64,000 nt of DNA from Parasphingorhabdus flavimaris. Lineage in GTDB: Bacteria > Pseudomonadota > Alphaproteobacteria > Sphingomonadales > Sphingomonadaceae. Location: contig NZ_JABWMH010000001.1 of NCBI RefSeq assembly GCF_013371215.1, positions 868,001-932,000 of the forward strand, given 5' to 3'. The notes under the pieces were generated by a model that did not search any database, was not told the DNA's origin, and worked only from the letters and a program-made list of their open reading frames with translations. A program made the position numbers and the translations under genes. Numbering within the stretch: the first letter of the stretch is position 1; the number at the start of each line of letters is the position of its first letter. Shown one piece after another: positions 25,760-35,447 of this stretch.

Positions 25760-27856
25760 ATGGGATCGTTTCTCGATCATATCAGTACTTTCGGGCACGG
25801 CGGTGCAGCCGTGCTTTTCGGTGCTCTGGCAATCTGGCAATTTCAGCGCAAGGTCGAACGCAACCGCCGGCAGATTTGGTTGGTTATTGCGATAGCATTG
25901 ACCAGTTTCTGGGCCCTGTCGATTGCTGTCGAAGGCTTCCAGTCACCGATTTCCCACTTTGCCGAAACATTGCGCAACTTTGGCTGGCTGGCGTTCATGT
26001 TCATTCTGTTGCGATCCGGGGAAGGGCGTGACGAGCCGACAACCGTTAACGGAATTTATTTTGCGCTGACATTTGTGCTGGTTGGCCAGATGATCGTTGA
26101 TACGCTGTTGCCGGTCTTTGCGGGAAGTCCGCGCCTCGAAGGTGTCACGCTATATACTTCGCTGGTTTTGCGGATGATATTTGCCGTGGGCGCGCTGGTT
26201 CTGGTGCACAATCTATATTCGATTTCCGCACCGGAGTCCCGTTGGGGCATCCGGCTTCCAATGGCCTCGCTCGCGGCGATCTGGACCTTTGATCTGAACC
26301 TCTACACGATCACCTATCTGACCCAGCAATTTCCGTTTGAACTGCATGCGATGCGTGGCCCGACTATGGCGATCGTCGCGCCGATCCTGGCGCTCGCATC
26401 GGTTCGCAACACCGACTGGAATCTGACCCTGTCCCGCAGCGTGGCATTCCGTTCTCTGTCGCTAGTGGCGATAGCATCCTATCTCCTGATGATGGTCGTG
26501 ATTTCGGCGGCACTGCAAATCATTGGCGGCGACTATGCGCGTCTGGCCCAGATCAGCTTCCTGTTCGGTACATCGGTTGGCGCGCTTTTGCTGCTGCCGT
26601 CGGGCAAGTTCCGTTCCTGGCTGAAGGTCAAGATGGCCAAGAATTTTTTCCAGCACCGCTATGATTATCGATCAGAGTGGATCCGCTTCACCGATACGAT
26701 CGGTCGACCCGGTGCCGATAGCGCGCCTTTCCATGAACGGGTGATAAAGGCGATTGCCGATATAACCGATTCGCCGGCGGGTATTCTGCTGATGCAGGAC
26801 GAGGCCGGTCAATTGGTGCTGCAATCCCGCTGGAACTGGTCCTCGATAGAAGTGCCTGCGCGCGCTTGTTCAAACCGCACCGTCGCTTTTTTTGAAGATT
26901 CCAGTCACATTGTGGAATTTGATGCGCTGCGTGCCGATAAGGATGACAAATGCGACCCTGCCGCCATCCCGGACTGGATGAGCAGAGACGAGCAAGCATG
27001 GGTAGCGGTGCCACTGGTTCATTTCGACCGTCTCACCGGCCTGATGCTGCTGGCTCGTCCACGTGTCAATCGTACGCTGGACTGGGAGGATCTCGATATG
27101 CTGCGTGTGGTCGGGCGTCAGGTCGCAAGCTATCTGGCGGAAGCCCGTAGCCAGGAATCGCTTTCCGAAGCGCAGCGTTTCGATGAGTTCAACCGCCGGA
27201 TGGCGTTCATCATGCACGATATCAAGAATCTGGTCAGCCAGTTGAGTCTGCTGGCACGCAATGCCAAGCGCCACGCCGAAAACCCGGAGTTCAGGGCAGA
27301 TATGATCGAGACGCTTCAGGATTCTGCGGACAAGATGAACGGCCTGCTCGAACGATTGTCGCAGCACAACAAGGCCAAGCAGGAAGAGCCCAAGCCGGTA
27401 AAAGTGCGCGAGCTGGTTCAGTCGATCATAGAGAAAAAGCGTATATTGCACGACATGCAAACCACCCAGATCGACGATCTGACTGTGATGGCGGATCCCG
27501 TGCGGGTGGATCAAATTCTCGGGCATCTGATCCAGAATGCGATCGATGCCAGCACGGAAGGCCAGCCGATCTTCATCAATGCGCGCCGGCGTGACCTGTC
27601 CGTGGCCATCGAGGTGCGTGATCAGGGGGTGGGCATGTCGAGCGAGTTTGTCCGTAGCCAGCTATTCAAACCTTTTGCGTCCAGCAAACAGGGAGGGTTC
27701 GGAATTGGTGCCTATGAAGCACGAGAACTTGCCCGCGCGATGAAGGGGCGTCTCGAAGTCGAAAGTACGGAAGGGACCGGGAGCCGGTTCACGTTGATCC
27801 TGCCCCTCGCCACACGCTTGTCGGATGAAAATTCAGCAGATGAAAGGGCCGCTTGA
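25760..27856 (+). CDS. prsK: Exosortase-system sensor histidine kinase PrsK
   Basis: A 698-residue membrane kinase. About eight helices fill residues 10-290, a GAF-like domain lies around 315-460, and a kinase core follows with His486 in FIMHDIKNLVSQLS, the N box LIQNAIDAS, and G boxes DQGVGMS and GFGIGAYEA. This HDIKN-type box and layout match PrsK of PEP-CTERM/XrtA systems, the partner of PrsR. It starts one base after the sugar transferase stop, and its TGA overlaps the prsR ATG. The signal it senses is unknown. Confidence 0.92.
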   Translation: MGSFLDHISTFGHGGAAVLFGALAIWQFQRKVERNRRQIWLVIAIALTSFWALSIAVEGFQSPISHFAETLRNFGWLAFMFILLRSGEGRDEPTTVNGIYFALTFVLVGQMIVDTLLPVFAGSPRLEGVTLYTSLVLRMIFAVGALVLVHNLYSISAPESRWGIRLPMASLAAIWTFDLNLYTITYLTQQFPFELHAMRGPTMAIVAPILALASVRNTDWNLTLSRSVAFRSLSLVAIASYLLMMVVISAALQIIGGDYARLAQISFLFGTSVGALLLLPSGKFRSWLKVKMAKNFFQHRYDYRSEWIRFTDTIGRPGADSAPFHERVIKAIADITDSPAGILLMQDEAGQLVLQSRWNWSSIEVPARACSNRTVAFFEDSSHIVEFDALRADKDDKCDPAAIPDWMSRDEQAWVAVPLVHFDRLTGLMLLARPRVNRTLDWEDLDMLRVVGRQVASYLAEARSQESLSEAQRFDEFNRRMAFIMHDIKNLVSQLSLLARNAKRHAENPEFRADMIETLQDSADKMNGLLERLSQHNKAKQEEPKPVKVRELVQSIIEKKRILHDMQTTQIDDLTVMADPVRVDQILGHLIQNAIDASTEGQPIFINARRRDLSVAIEVRDQGVGMSSEFVRSQLFKPFASSKQGGFGIGAYEARELARAMKGRLEVESTEGTGSRFTLILPLATRLSDENSADERAA

Positions 27857-29238
27857 TGCCAGATAGTAATCAACCGAAAAGAGAGAAGCTGCTGATCGTC
27901 GAAGATGATCCCGGCCTGCAAAAGCAGCTCAAATGGGCTTATGATGACTTTGATGTCATTGTCGCGGGCGACCGTGAATCCGCGATTGAGATGCTGCGAG
28001 CCGAAGAGCCCGATGTCGTGACCCTCGATCTCGGCCTGCCACCGGATCCCGACGGTACCACCGAAGGGTTTGCGACAATGGACGAGATATTGAGCTTGAA
28101 ACCGGATACCAAGGTTATTGTTGCCTCGGGCCATGGTGAAAAAGCCAGTGCCCTGCGTGCCATTTCGGGTGGCGCATGGGACTTTTATCACAAGCCGGTG
28201 GATATCGACGAACTGGGGCTGATTGTCCGGCGCGCCTTTCACGTCCACAGGCTCGAACAGGAAAACGCCACACTTGCTGCGCGGGGCAATGGCGATGGAT
28301 ATATTCTGGGCCAGATCATCACCGGGGCACCGGAAATGCTGAAAATCGCCCGGATGATCGAGCGGGTGGCCAATACTAATGCTTCGGTCATGCTGCTTGG
28401 CGCCAGCGGGACGGGCAAGGAATTGCTGGCGAAAGGTCTGCACGAAGCGAGCGATCGGCGCGACCAGGCATTTGTCGCGATAAACTGCGCTGCGATACCG
28501 GAGAATCTGCTCGAATCCGAACTGTTCGGACATGAAAAAGGGGCCTTCACCGGAGCGATCAAGACAACGGAAGGCAAGATCGAGCAAGCCGATGGCGGTA
28601 CGCTCTTTCTCGACGAAGTGGGGGATATCCCGCTGCCGCTGCAGGTCAAACTTCTGCGCTTCCTGCAGGAGCGGGTGATCGAGAGAATAGGTGGTCGCAA
28701 AGCGATCGCGGTCGACACCAGGATCGTTTGCGCCACGCATCAGAATCTCGAGAAGATGATCAAGGAAAATTCGTTCCGCGAAGACCTTTATTATCGTTTC
28801 GCCGAGATCGTGATCAAGATTCCCCCGCTATCTGGTCGATCGGGTGATGCCAGCCTGCTAGCCCGTCATTTCCAGAAAAAATTTGCTGCGGAAATCAATC
28901 CGGCGGTGAAGGGGCTCGCTCCGGATGCCCTGGCCGCGCTGGAAGCATGGCACTGGCCGGGCAATGTCCGTGAACTGGAAAACCGGATCAAGCGGGCCGT
29001 AATCATGGCCGATGGCAAGATGATCGGCGCAAATGACCTCGACCTGGAAGTGGATGAAAATGCAGCGACCGATCTGCTCAATTTGAAAGCGGCCCGCGAA
29101 GCCGCAGACCGTTCGGCGATATTGCGGGCGATTTCACAGACGAGCGGCAATATTTCCAATGCAGCCAAATTGCTCGGTATCAGTCGCCCGACACTTTACG
29201 ATCTGCTCAAGCAATATAAGTTGCAGCAAGCCAGCTAA
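27856..29238 (+). CDS. prsR: Exosortase-system sigma-54 response regulator PrsR
   Basis: A 460-residue NtrC-type activator: receiver domain with phospho-acceptor Asp58 (VTLDLGLPPD), AAA+ ATPase with Walker A GASGTGKE (182-189), the sigma-54 contact loop GAFTGA and Walker B GGTLFLDEVGD, and a Fis-type helix-turn-helix at the C-terminus (GNISNAAKLLGISRPTLYDL). It matches PrsR. Phosphorylation by PrsK should let it open sigma-54 promoters of exopolysaccharide or PEP-CTERM genes. The ATG overlaps the prsK TGA by one base; a TTG three bases earlier is less likely. No convincing -24/-12 promoter was seen in the window. Confidence 0.93.
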   Translation: MPDSNQPKREKLLIVEDDPGLQKQLKWAYDDFDVIVAGDRESAIEMLRAEEPDVVTLDLGLPPDPDGTTEGFATMDEILSLKPDTKVIVASGHGEKASALRAISGGAWDFYHKPVDIDELGLIVRRAFHVHRLEQENATLAARGNGDGYILGQIITGAPEMLKIARMIERVANTNASVMLLGASGTGKELLAKGLHEASDRRDQAFVAINCAAIPENLLESELFGHEKGAFTGAIKTTEGKIEQADGGTLFLDEVGDIPLPLQVKLLRFLQERVIERIGGRKAIAVDTRIVCATHQNLEKMIKENSFREDLYYRFAEIVIKIPPLSGRSGDASLLARHFQKKFAAEINPAVKGLAPDALAALEAWHWPGNVRELENRIKRAVIMADGKMIGANDLDLEVDENAATDLLNLKAAREAADRSAILRAISQTSGNISNAAKLLGISRPTLYDLLKQYKLQQAS

Positions 29239-29241
29239 GCG

Positions 29242-31215
29242 ATGATGATCTCCCGTTTCCAGCAATGGCGATTGTTCAGCAAGCCGGTCGTTCTCGCGAC
29301 TATGCTGGCGGTCAGCGTGGTCGGCATTCCCAGCGCCATTTTCGCGGCTAGCGAAGGCAATGGCGAGGCCCGGGAGGCTTTTGCCAAGGCCGAGCAGTTT
29401 CGCGCGCAGCGTGATATAAGATCGGCGCGGATCGAGTTGATGAACGCGATCAAGGCCGACCCGGAGTGGATTGACGCACGGGTGGCGCAAGCCGAAGTCC
29501 TGCTGGGCCTTTATGACGGTATCGCTGCCGAAGCGGAGATCGATCGCGCCATCAGTCTGGGGCTTGATCCGGCTCGGGTGCGGCATCTTTTGGGCCATGC
29601 GTTATTCCTGCAGGGCAAGCCGCAAAAGGCGCGTGATCAGTTGATGGCCGATGATATCCCGGCAAGGCATCAGGGCTATGCGGCGCGGATCATGGGTAAG
29701 CTGGCGCTACAAATGGGTGATGGGCAATTGGCGAGCCAGTCGTTCAACCGGGCGATGGAACTGGATCGACAAAATCCCGACCTGTGGGTCGATATCGCCC
29801 GGTTCCGAGCAGACTCGGGCGATCAGGCCGGCGCGACGAACGCGGTTGACGAGGCCGTGAAACTGGATCCCGACAATATTCGCGCCCTGCAATATCGCGG
29901 CGAGTTGCTCCGCTTTCAATTCGGTCTGGGAGCATCTTTGCCCTGGTTCGAACGTGCGCTGGAGATCGATCCCAATGATGTCCCGCTGTTGACCGAATAT
30001 GCGGCCACTCTCGGCGACATGGGCCGGATGACCGAAATGCTGGCGATCGCGCGCAAGATCATTTCACTGGACAGTCGTAATCCACGGGCCTTTTTCATGC
30101 AGGCGGTTCTTGCTGCGCGGGCGGGTAAATATGGACTGGCGCGAAGATTGATGCACCAGACCGGAGGCGCGATGGACAATGTGCCAGCGGTCCTGCTGGT
30201 GCAGGGAATAATCGAGCATGGCGAAGGCAACTACAATGCCGCCGTCGACAAGTTCGGCCGCCTGGTGTCGATCCAGCCGAGCAACCGGCAAGCGCAAAAT
30301 CTGCTCGCGCGTTCGCTGTATCTGGCCGGTAGTGCTCTCGATGCGGTGGAAGTGCTGAAACCGCAGGTCAACCGCACCGGGGCGGACCCCTACGCCTTGT
30401 GGCTGGCGGGACGCGGGCTTGAGGCGATCGACGAACGCGTCCAGGCGGCCGGCGTTCTCAATCGGGCAGCGGTCCATGATAGCGGCAAGGAAAGCGCGAT
30501 CGCCGCCGCGGTGCCGCTCGGCATATTGTCGGGCGAGGCGCAACGGAACCCGAATGATGCACGGGCGGTGGTTCCCTATATTCGCGCGCTATACGATGCG
30601 GGCGACCTTGCCACGGCCTATGCGGAAGCCAAGCGGTTGCAGAACGGTAATCCGGGAGCGAGCGACGCGCATATATTGGTTGCCGATGTCGCTGCGGCGA
30701 TGGGCAATTATGACGAGGCGCTAGACGCGCTGGGGCAGGCGCGCAGCATCCGCTTTTCCGAACCGGTGATGCTGCGACTGGTCGAGGTCACACGTGCGAA
30801 GGGCGCGTTGCAGCAATCGGGCGAAACGGTGGCGCAGTTCCTCAATTACAATCCGAGCAACATCGCGGGCTTGCGCTGGATGGCTTATGCCCATCTCGAG
30901 ACCGGAAGCTGGTCGGTTGCTGTCCATTTGCTCGAAAATCTCCGCAAGCGACTGGGCGAAAATGATGCCTTGATCATGGCTGGTCTGACACAGGCCTATA
31001 CCGGACTGGGAGAGACGGAAAAAGCGATTGCAGCGGGCAGGATCGCGTATCGCGTCCAGCCCTCCAGTCCGGTGGTATCTCATCTTTACGGTCTGGCACT
31101 GCTGGCGGATGAAGGGCGCATTGGAGATGCGACAAGCCTGCTTGAAAAGGCTGTCACCATCATGCCTGAAAATCCCGCCTATCGCGCAAGCCTCAGGCGC
31201 GCGCGGGCTATTTGA
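29242..31215 (+). CDS. prsT: Exosortase-system TPR protein PrsT-like
   Basis: A 657-residue exported protein composed almost entirely of TPR-type helical pairs (for example AREAFAKAEQFRAQRDIRSA, ALFLQGKPQKARDQL, GNYNAAVDKFGRLVSIQPSN, GNYDEALDALGQARSI). A signal peptide covers about residues 15-38. Its place after prsK and prsR identifies it as the PrsT component, a scaffold for exopolysaccharide assembly or export. Unlike classical PrsT lipoproteins it shows no lipobox cysteine after the signal sequence. The gap to prsR is three bases; two adjacent ATGs are possible starts. Confidence 0.83.
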   Translation: MMISRFQQWRLFSKPVVLATMLAVSVVGIPSAIFAASEGNGEAREAFAKAEQFRAQRDIRSARIELMNAIKADPEWIDARVAQAEVLLGLYDGIAAEAEIDRAISLGLDPARVRHLLGHALFLQGKPQKARDQLMADDIPARHQGYAARIMGKLALQMGDGQLASQSFNRAMELDRQNPDLWVDIARFRADSGDQAGATNAVDEAVKLDPDNIRALQYRGELLRFQFGLGASLPWFERALEIDPNDVPLLTEYAATLGDMGRMTEMLAIARKIISLDSRNPRAFFMQAVLAARAGKYGLARRLMHQTGGAMDNVPAVLLVQGIIEHGEGNYNAAVDKFGRLVSIQPSNRQAQNLLARSLYLAGSALDAVEVLKPQVNRTGADPYALWLAGRGLEAIDERVQAAGVLNRAAVHDSGKESAIAAAVPLGILSGEAQRNPNDARAVVPYIRALYDAGDLATAYAEAKRLQNGNPGASDAHILVADVAAAMGNYDEALDALGQARSIRFSEPVMLRLVEVTRAKGALQQSGETVAQFLNYNPSNIAGLRWMAYAHLETGSWSVAVHLLENLRKRLGENDALIMAGLTQAYTGLGETEKAIAAGRIAYRVQPSSPVVSHLYGLALLADEGRIGDATSLLEKAVTIMPENPAYRASLRRARAI

Positions 31216-31251
31216 GGCCAAGCGTCGGCTAATCCAAAGTCGAAACGCCGT

Positions 31252-31596
31252 TCAGGCTTCGCTTTTCACCAAGTCGTCGATCGACAGGTCGAGCCGCTTC
31301 ATCTGGCGCTCGACGGGTGGCCAGACATTCTTGATGAAATTTTCTCGCTGTGATTGGCGCAGGCGATCCTTTGCGCCCGCTGCGACAAACATTCCCACGC
31401 CGCGTTTCACCGTGACCAGGCCATCCTCCTGAAATCCCTGATAGGCTTTCGCCACGGTAAGGGGGTTGGCGCCCTGGTCGGCTGCAAATACGCGGACCGA
31501 GGGGAGCATGTCACCCTCGCGATATTCGCCGTCCAATATGGATTCTGCGATAATGTCCCGCAATTTCAGATAGACGGGTTTGCTTGCATTGTTCAT
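31252..31596 (-). CDS. YtrA-type GntR family regulator
   Basis: A 114-residue regulator with the GntR winged helix at residues 8-75 (YLKLRDIIAESILDGEYREG, LPSVRVFAADQGANPLTVAKAY compressed here, GLVTVKRGVGMFV) and only a short helical tail, the YtrA subfamily layout. Such regulators usually sit with an ABC transporter operon that they repress; none is adjacent, so its target is elsewhere or it is a lone regulator. The ORF is convergent with prsT. Confidence 0.87.
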   Translation of the reverse strand: MNNASKPVYLKLRDIIAESILDGEYREGDMLPSVRVFAADQGANPLTVAKAYQGFQEDGLVTVKRGVGMFVAAGAKDRLRQSQRENFIKNVWPPVERQMKRLDLSIDDLVKSEA

Positions 31597-31677
31597 GCTG
31601 CATCACTGCCATAATACAGCCATGCACGCAAGGTGCTAGTTGAGGAAATACCGACATTTGGTCGGGATTGCGGCCAT

Positions 31678-32280
31678 TCATTCTGACAGGGCAGGGGTCC
31701 AGCGGGACAAGACGTCCTCCAATGCCGGTCGCGGTCGCTCTACCAGTTCCGCATTGGACGTGCCAAAATAGAGAAATCCCGCGATTCTCTCCGGCGCCGA
31801 ACCAAACAGATCCCGCACGTCATCGTTAAACGCCGGCCAGCCGGTGATCCAGCCGCCGACAAATCCCATCGCGTGAGCCGCGTGGAGAATGTTCATCACA
31901 AAGGCACCGCAACTCAGTTCCTGTTCCCAGAGGGGAATCTTGGTCGATGTGACGGGGGAGCACATCACGACCAGCAGGGTCGGCGCCAGGCAGGCCATCG
32001 ACTCCAGCGATTCGAGTTCCATCCGCCCGGCTTCCGGCCGTTCTTTCAGATAGGCATTGTGGATGCCATTGGCGAAAAGGCTGCGCTGATCATCGCCAAC
32101 CGCAATCACGCGCCAGGGCGCCAGCTTGCCGTGATCCGGCGTCCGCAGGGCAATCGTAACAATCTCTTCGATCTGAGCTTCGCTCGGACCAGGGGCGATC
32201 ATATCGCGCGGTCGCCCGGATCGGCGGGATGGGAGATAGCTGGCGAGGCTGCTGAGGTCGTTAAATTGCTTTTCGGTCAT
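31678..32280 (-). CDS. Nitroreductase family protein
   Basis: About 200 residues, an FMN-dependent oxidoreductase of the nitroreductase superfamily. RRSGRPRDMIAPGPS carries the FMN-phosphate Arg residues, RTPDHGKLAPWRVIAVGD the helix that packs on the flavin, and the C-terminal GFVGGWITGWPAF the dimer and FMN loop. This spacing fits the YdjA-like small branch. The start ATG at 32280 gives the usual length; a GTG at 32361 would add 27 residues without family support. Substrate unknown; it may reduce nitro or quinone compounds. Confidence 0.88.
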   Translation of the reverse strand: MTEKQFNDLSSLASYLPSRRSGRPRDMIAPGPSEAQIEEIVTIALRTPDHGKLAPWRVIAVGDDQRSLFANGIHNAYLKERPEAGRMELESLESMACLAPTLLVVMCSPVTSTKIPLWEQELSCGAFVMNILHAAHAMGFVGGWITGWPAFNDDVRDLFGSAPERIAGFLYFGTSNAELVERPRPALEDVLSRWTPALSE

Positions 32281-32439
32281 ATCCGTCACTTCGGAAGAGA
32301 CGGGGCCAATTGCAAGGCGAATATGAGATAAACCGGTCTCGCTTGTAACAATCTGCTTCACTTGCGCATTTTTTTCATTAGGGTGCGGGGCAATCGGGCT
32401 GCATTGGACAGCCCACCTAGTATATCGGGGAGTTCATAA

Positions 32440-34029
32440 ATGGCTGGTGAGTATCTGGAATCGGGCGACGCTAGAGGAACATTCCTCGGTCATCCCAAGG
32501 GACTTTTTGTTCTGTTTTTTGCCGAAATGTGGGAACGTTTTTCCTATTACGGCATGCGGGCCCTGTTGATATTCTATCTCGTTCAACACTGGATGTTCTC
32601 GGATAGCGAAGCGGGCGTGATTTACGGTGCCTATACCGCTCTGGTCTATATCACGCCGGTGGTTGGTGGCTATCTGGCCGACAAATATCTGGGGCAGCGC
32701 AAAGCGGTTGCCTTTGGTGCCTTGCTTTTGACTTTCGGCCATTTCCTGATGGCTTTCGAAGGAGACGGTCTTGGTCAGGCAGATCCGGCGATAAACATCT
32801 TCTGGCTGGCACTTGCCTTCATCATCGTCGGTTCGGGCTTTTTGAAAGCCAATATTTCGGTCATCGTCGGGCAACTCTATACCCGCACTGACATTCGCCG
32901 CGACCCAGCCTATACGATTTTCTACATGGGTATCAATCTTGGTGCCGCGCTGGGAGCGATCATCGCCGGCTGGCTGGGTCAGACCTATGGCTGGTCCTAC
33001 GGTTTCGGAGTAGCCGGACTGGGCATGTTGCTCGGCCTGGTCGTGTTCGTCTGGGGCAAGCCATTGCTGGTAGGTCGCGGTGAAGCCAATGATCCCAAGC
33101 TGCTCGAAAGCAAAGTCGGTGGCATCAAGTTCGAATGGCTGCTTTATCTTCTCAGCTTTGCGACCGTCGGCCTCGTCTGGATATTGATCCAGTATCAGGC
33201 TCTGGTTGGCTCATTGCTGGGAATCGCCGGTGCAATATTGGTGATTTATGTTCTCTATACCGCCGTCGCCAAGCTCGCTCCGGAGGATCGTGATCGCATC
33301 TTTGCGGCAATGTTCCTGATTTTCGGTTCGATCCTGTTCTGGGCCCTGTTCGAGCAGGCCGGATCGTCGCTGAACCTGTTTACCGACCGCAGCGTTGACC
33401 GGAATATTCTCGGCATTGAAGTTCCTGCGTCCGTGTTCCAGTCGATCAATGCGATCTATATCGTGCTGCTGGCACCGGTATTTGCGTTGCTCTGGACCAT
33501 GCTCGGCCGCAGGGGGCTGGAGCCTTCCGCGCCAGCGAAATTTGGTCTGGGATTGATCCAGCTCGGTGCAGGCTTCCTGGTGCTGGTAGCCGGTGCTTTG
33601 GCGGCAGGAACCGGTAACCTTACGCCGGTTCTGTTCATCTTCCTGATCTACCTGCTGCATACGACCGGTGAGCTTTGCCTTTCTCCGGTTGGCCTGAGCG
33701 CGATGAACCGTCTGGCGCCTTCGCATATGGCGAGCCTGATCATGGGTACATGGTTCTTTGCTTCTGCAACCGGCAATTTTGCTGCCGGACTGATTGCTTC
33801 GGCAGTCGGTGCCGAAGGGGCCGGGCCGGATCGTGTGCTGGAAGTCTATTCAACCGTTGGTTGGGTTGCTGTCGGTGTCGGCGTTGCGGTGATCGTGATA
33901 TCGCCGCTGATCAAGAAGCTGATGCATCTGGATACGCTTGCTGACGACAATGTCGGTGACGATCTGGAAGGCCAGGCGGAATTTGGTGATCCCCAGTCTG
34001 CCGGCATTCATCCTACAACCAAGCCATAA
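32440..34029 (+). CDS. POT family proton-coupled oligopeptide transporter
   Basis: A 529-residue inner-membrane MFS protein of the POT/PTR family, taking up di- and tripeptides with protons. The E-x-x-E-R-F-x-Y-Y signature is at about residues 28-37 (FFAEMWERFSYYG), the second POT motif follows in the loop YLADKYLGQRKAV, and FYMGINLGAALGAIIAGWLG marks helix 5. About 14 helices are visible. GGGGAG lies before the ATG. It is followed by two amidohydrolase-family genes in the same direction (17 bases, then a four-base overlap), which fits imported peptides being cleaved. Confidence 0.93.
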   Translation: MAGEYLESGDARGTFLGHPKGLFVLFFAEMWERFSYYGMRALLIFYLVQHWMFSDSEAGVIYGAYTALVYITPVVGGYLADKYLGQRKAVAFGALLLTFGHFLMAFEGDGLGQADPAINIFWLALAFIIVGSGFLKANISVIVGQLYTRTDIRRDPAYTIFYMGINLGAALGAIIAGWLGQTYGWSYGFGVAGLGMLLGLVVFVWGKPLLVGRGEANDPKLLESKVGGIKFEWLLYLLSFATVGLVWILIQYQALVGSLLGIAGAILVIYVLYTAVAKLAPEDRDRIFAAMFLIFGSILFWALFEQAGSSLNLFTDRSVDRNILGIEVPASVFQSINAIYIVLLAPVFALLWTMLGRRGLEPSAPAKFGLGLIQLGAGFLVLVAGALAAGTGNLTPVLFIFLIYLLHTTGELCLSPVGLSAMNRLAPSHMASLIMGTWFFASATGNFAAGLIASAVGAEGAGPDRVLEVYSTVGWVAVGVGVAVIVISPLIKKLMHLDTLADDNVGDDLEGQAEFGDPQSAGIHPTTKP

Positions 34030-34046
34030 TCTAAAAGGGACTTGCT

Positions 34047-35447
34047 ATGAGAATTCGGGCTTTGCTGGCATTGGCGGCTGGCGGATCGTTGATGGCCGGT
34101 TGCGCGGCTACCGCTGCGAACACAAATTCGGCCAGCAGCGCGCCGCCGGTCAAAGCGAGCAAGTCTGACGTTCCGGCGTTTCCGTCGACTTACAAAGCCT
34201 ATCCTTCGGTTCCCACCGCGATTACCGGTGTGACTATCTTCGATGGTGAAGGCGGACGGATCGACAAGGGTACCGTGTTCATGGCGGGCGGAAAGATCAC
34301 GTCGGTCGGTGGTCCGGATACGGCCATTCCGGCAGAGGTCACGATTGTCGACGGCTCCGGCAAATATGTCACGCCCGGTATTATCGATGTGCACAGCCAT
34401 CTCGGCGACTATCCGACGCCCAGCGTATCGGCGCACAGTGACGGCAATGAAGCGACCTCTCCGGTGACCCCGGAAGTCTGGGCGGAACATAGTGTCTGGC
34501 CGCAAGACCCCGGTTTTTCGCGGGCATTGGCTAACGGCGGCATTACCTCGCTGCAAATTCTTCCCGGTTCGGCCAACCTCTTCGGAGGGCGGTCGGTTAC
34601 GCTGAAAAATGTTTCGGCGCGGACGGTGCAGGCGATGAAATTCCCCGGTGCGCGTTATGGCATGAAAATGGCCTGCGGCGAAAATCCCAAGCGGGTTTAC
34701 GGTGGCCGCAACCGGATGCCATCGACCCGGATGGGCAATCTCGCGCTAAACCGGCAAACCTGGATCGACGCACAGGAATATCGCAGCAAGCGGAATGATG
34801 CCAAGCCGCCGAAACGAGACCTCGCCAAGGAAACCTTGGTCGGCGTGCTGGACGGAGAAATTCTGGTCCACAATCACTGCTATCGGGCGGACGAGCTAAA
34901 TCAGATTATCGATATGTCGAAGGAATTCGGCTACAAGGTGACCGCATTTCATCACGCGATCGAGAGCTACAAGATTGCCGACATTCTGGCCAAGGAAGAT
35001 ATATGTTCGGCGGTATGGGCGGACTGGTGGGGCTTCAAGATGGAGGCCTATGACGGCATTCCGGAAAATGCCGCACTGCTGCAAAATGCCGGGGCCTGTG
35101 TCATCATCCACAGCGATGACGAAAACCAGATACAGCGGCTCAACCAGGAAGCGAGCAAGGCATTGTCCAATGGTCGGGCTATGGGAATTGAAATCAGCGA
35201 TGCCCAGGCGATCCAGTGGATCACGCTCAATCCGGCGAAAGCAATGGGTATCGATAGCATGACAGGCAGTTTGAAGCCGGGCAAGATGGCCGATCTGGTT
35301 TTGTGGAACGGCAATCCCCTGAGCGTCTACTCGCGACCGGAAAAGGTCTGGATCGACGGGGCGCTGCTGTTTGACAGCGGTGATCCGAAGCGTCGTCCCG
35401 TCAGCGATTTCGAGCTCGGCCAGCCCGGTGAAGGAGACGTCAAATGA
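34047..35447 (+). CDS. Amidohydrolase family lipoprotein, metal site intact
   Basis: A 466-residue protein with a lipobox LMAGC (Cys19) after a short signal peptide, so it is probably anchored in the outer or inner membrane facing the periplasm. The metal-dependent hydrolase set is complete: His116 and His118 (DVHSH), HNHCYRADE, the AFHHAIE pair and the Asp in HSDDEN. The C-terminus (LKPGKMADLVLWNGNPLSV) closes the beta sandwich. This imidazolonepropionase/prolidase-like group often cleaves dipeptides. Its stop overlaps the ATG of the next gene (ATGA). Confidence 0.88.
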   Translation: MRIRALLALAAGGSLMAGCAATAANTNSASSAPPVKASKSDVPAFPSTYKAYPSVPTAITGVTIFDGEGGRIDKGTVFMAGGKITSVGGPDTAIPAEVTIVDGSGKYVTPGIIDVHSHLGDYPTPSVSAHSDGNEATSPVTPEVWAEHSVWPQDPGFSRALANGGITSLQILPGSANLFGGRSVTLKNVSARTVQAMKFPGARYGMKMACGENPKRVYGGRNRMPSTRMGNLALNRQTWIDAQEYRSKRNDAKPPKRDLAKETLVGVLDGEILVHNHCYRADELNQIIDMSKEFGYKVTAFHHAIESYKIADILAKEDICSAVWADWWGFKMEAYDGIPENAALLQNAGACVIIHSDDENQIQRLNQEASKALSNGRAMGIEISDAQAIQWITLNPAKAMGIDSMTGSLKPGKMADLVLWNGNPLSVYSRPEKVWIDGALLFDSGDPKRRPVSDFELGQPGEGDVK

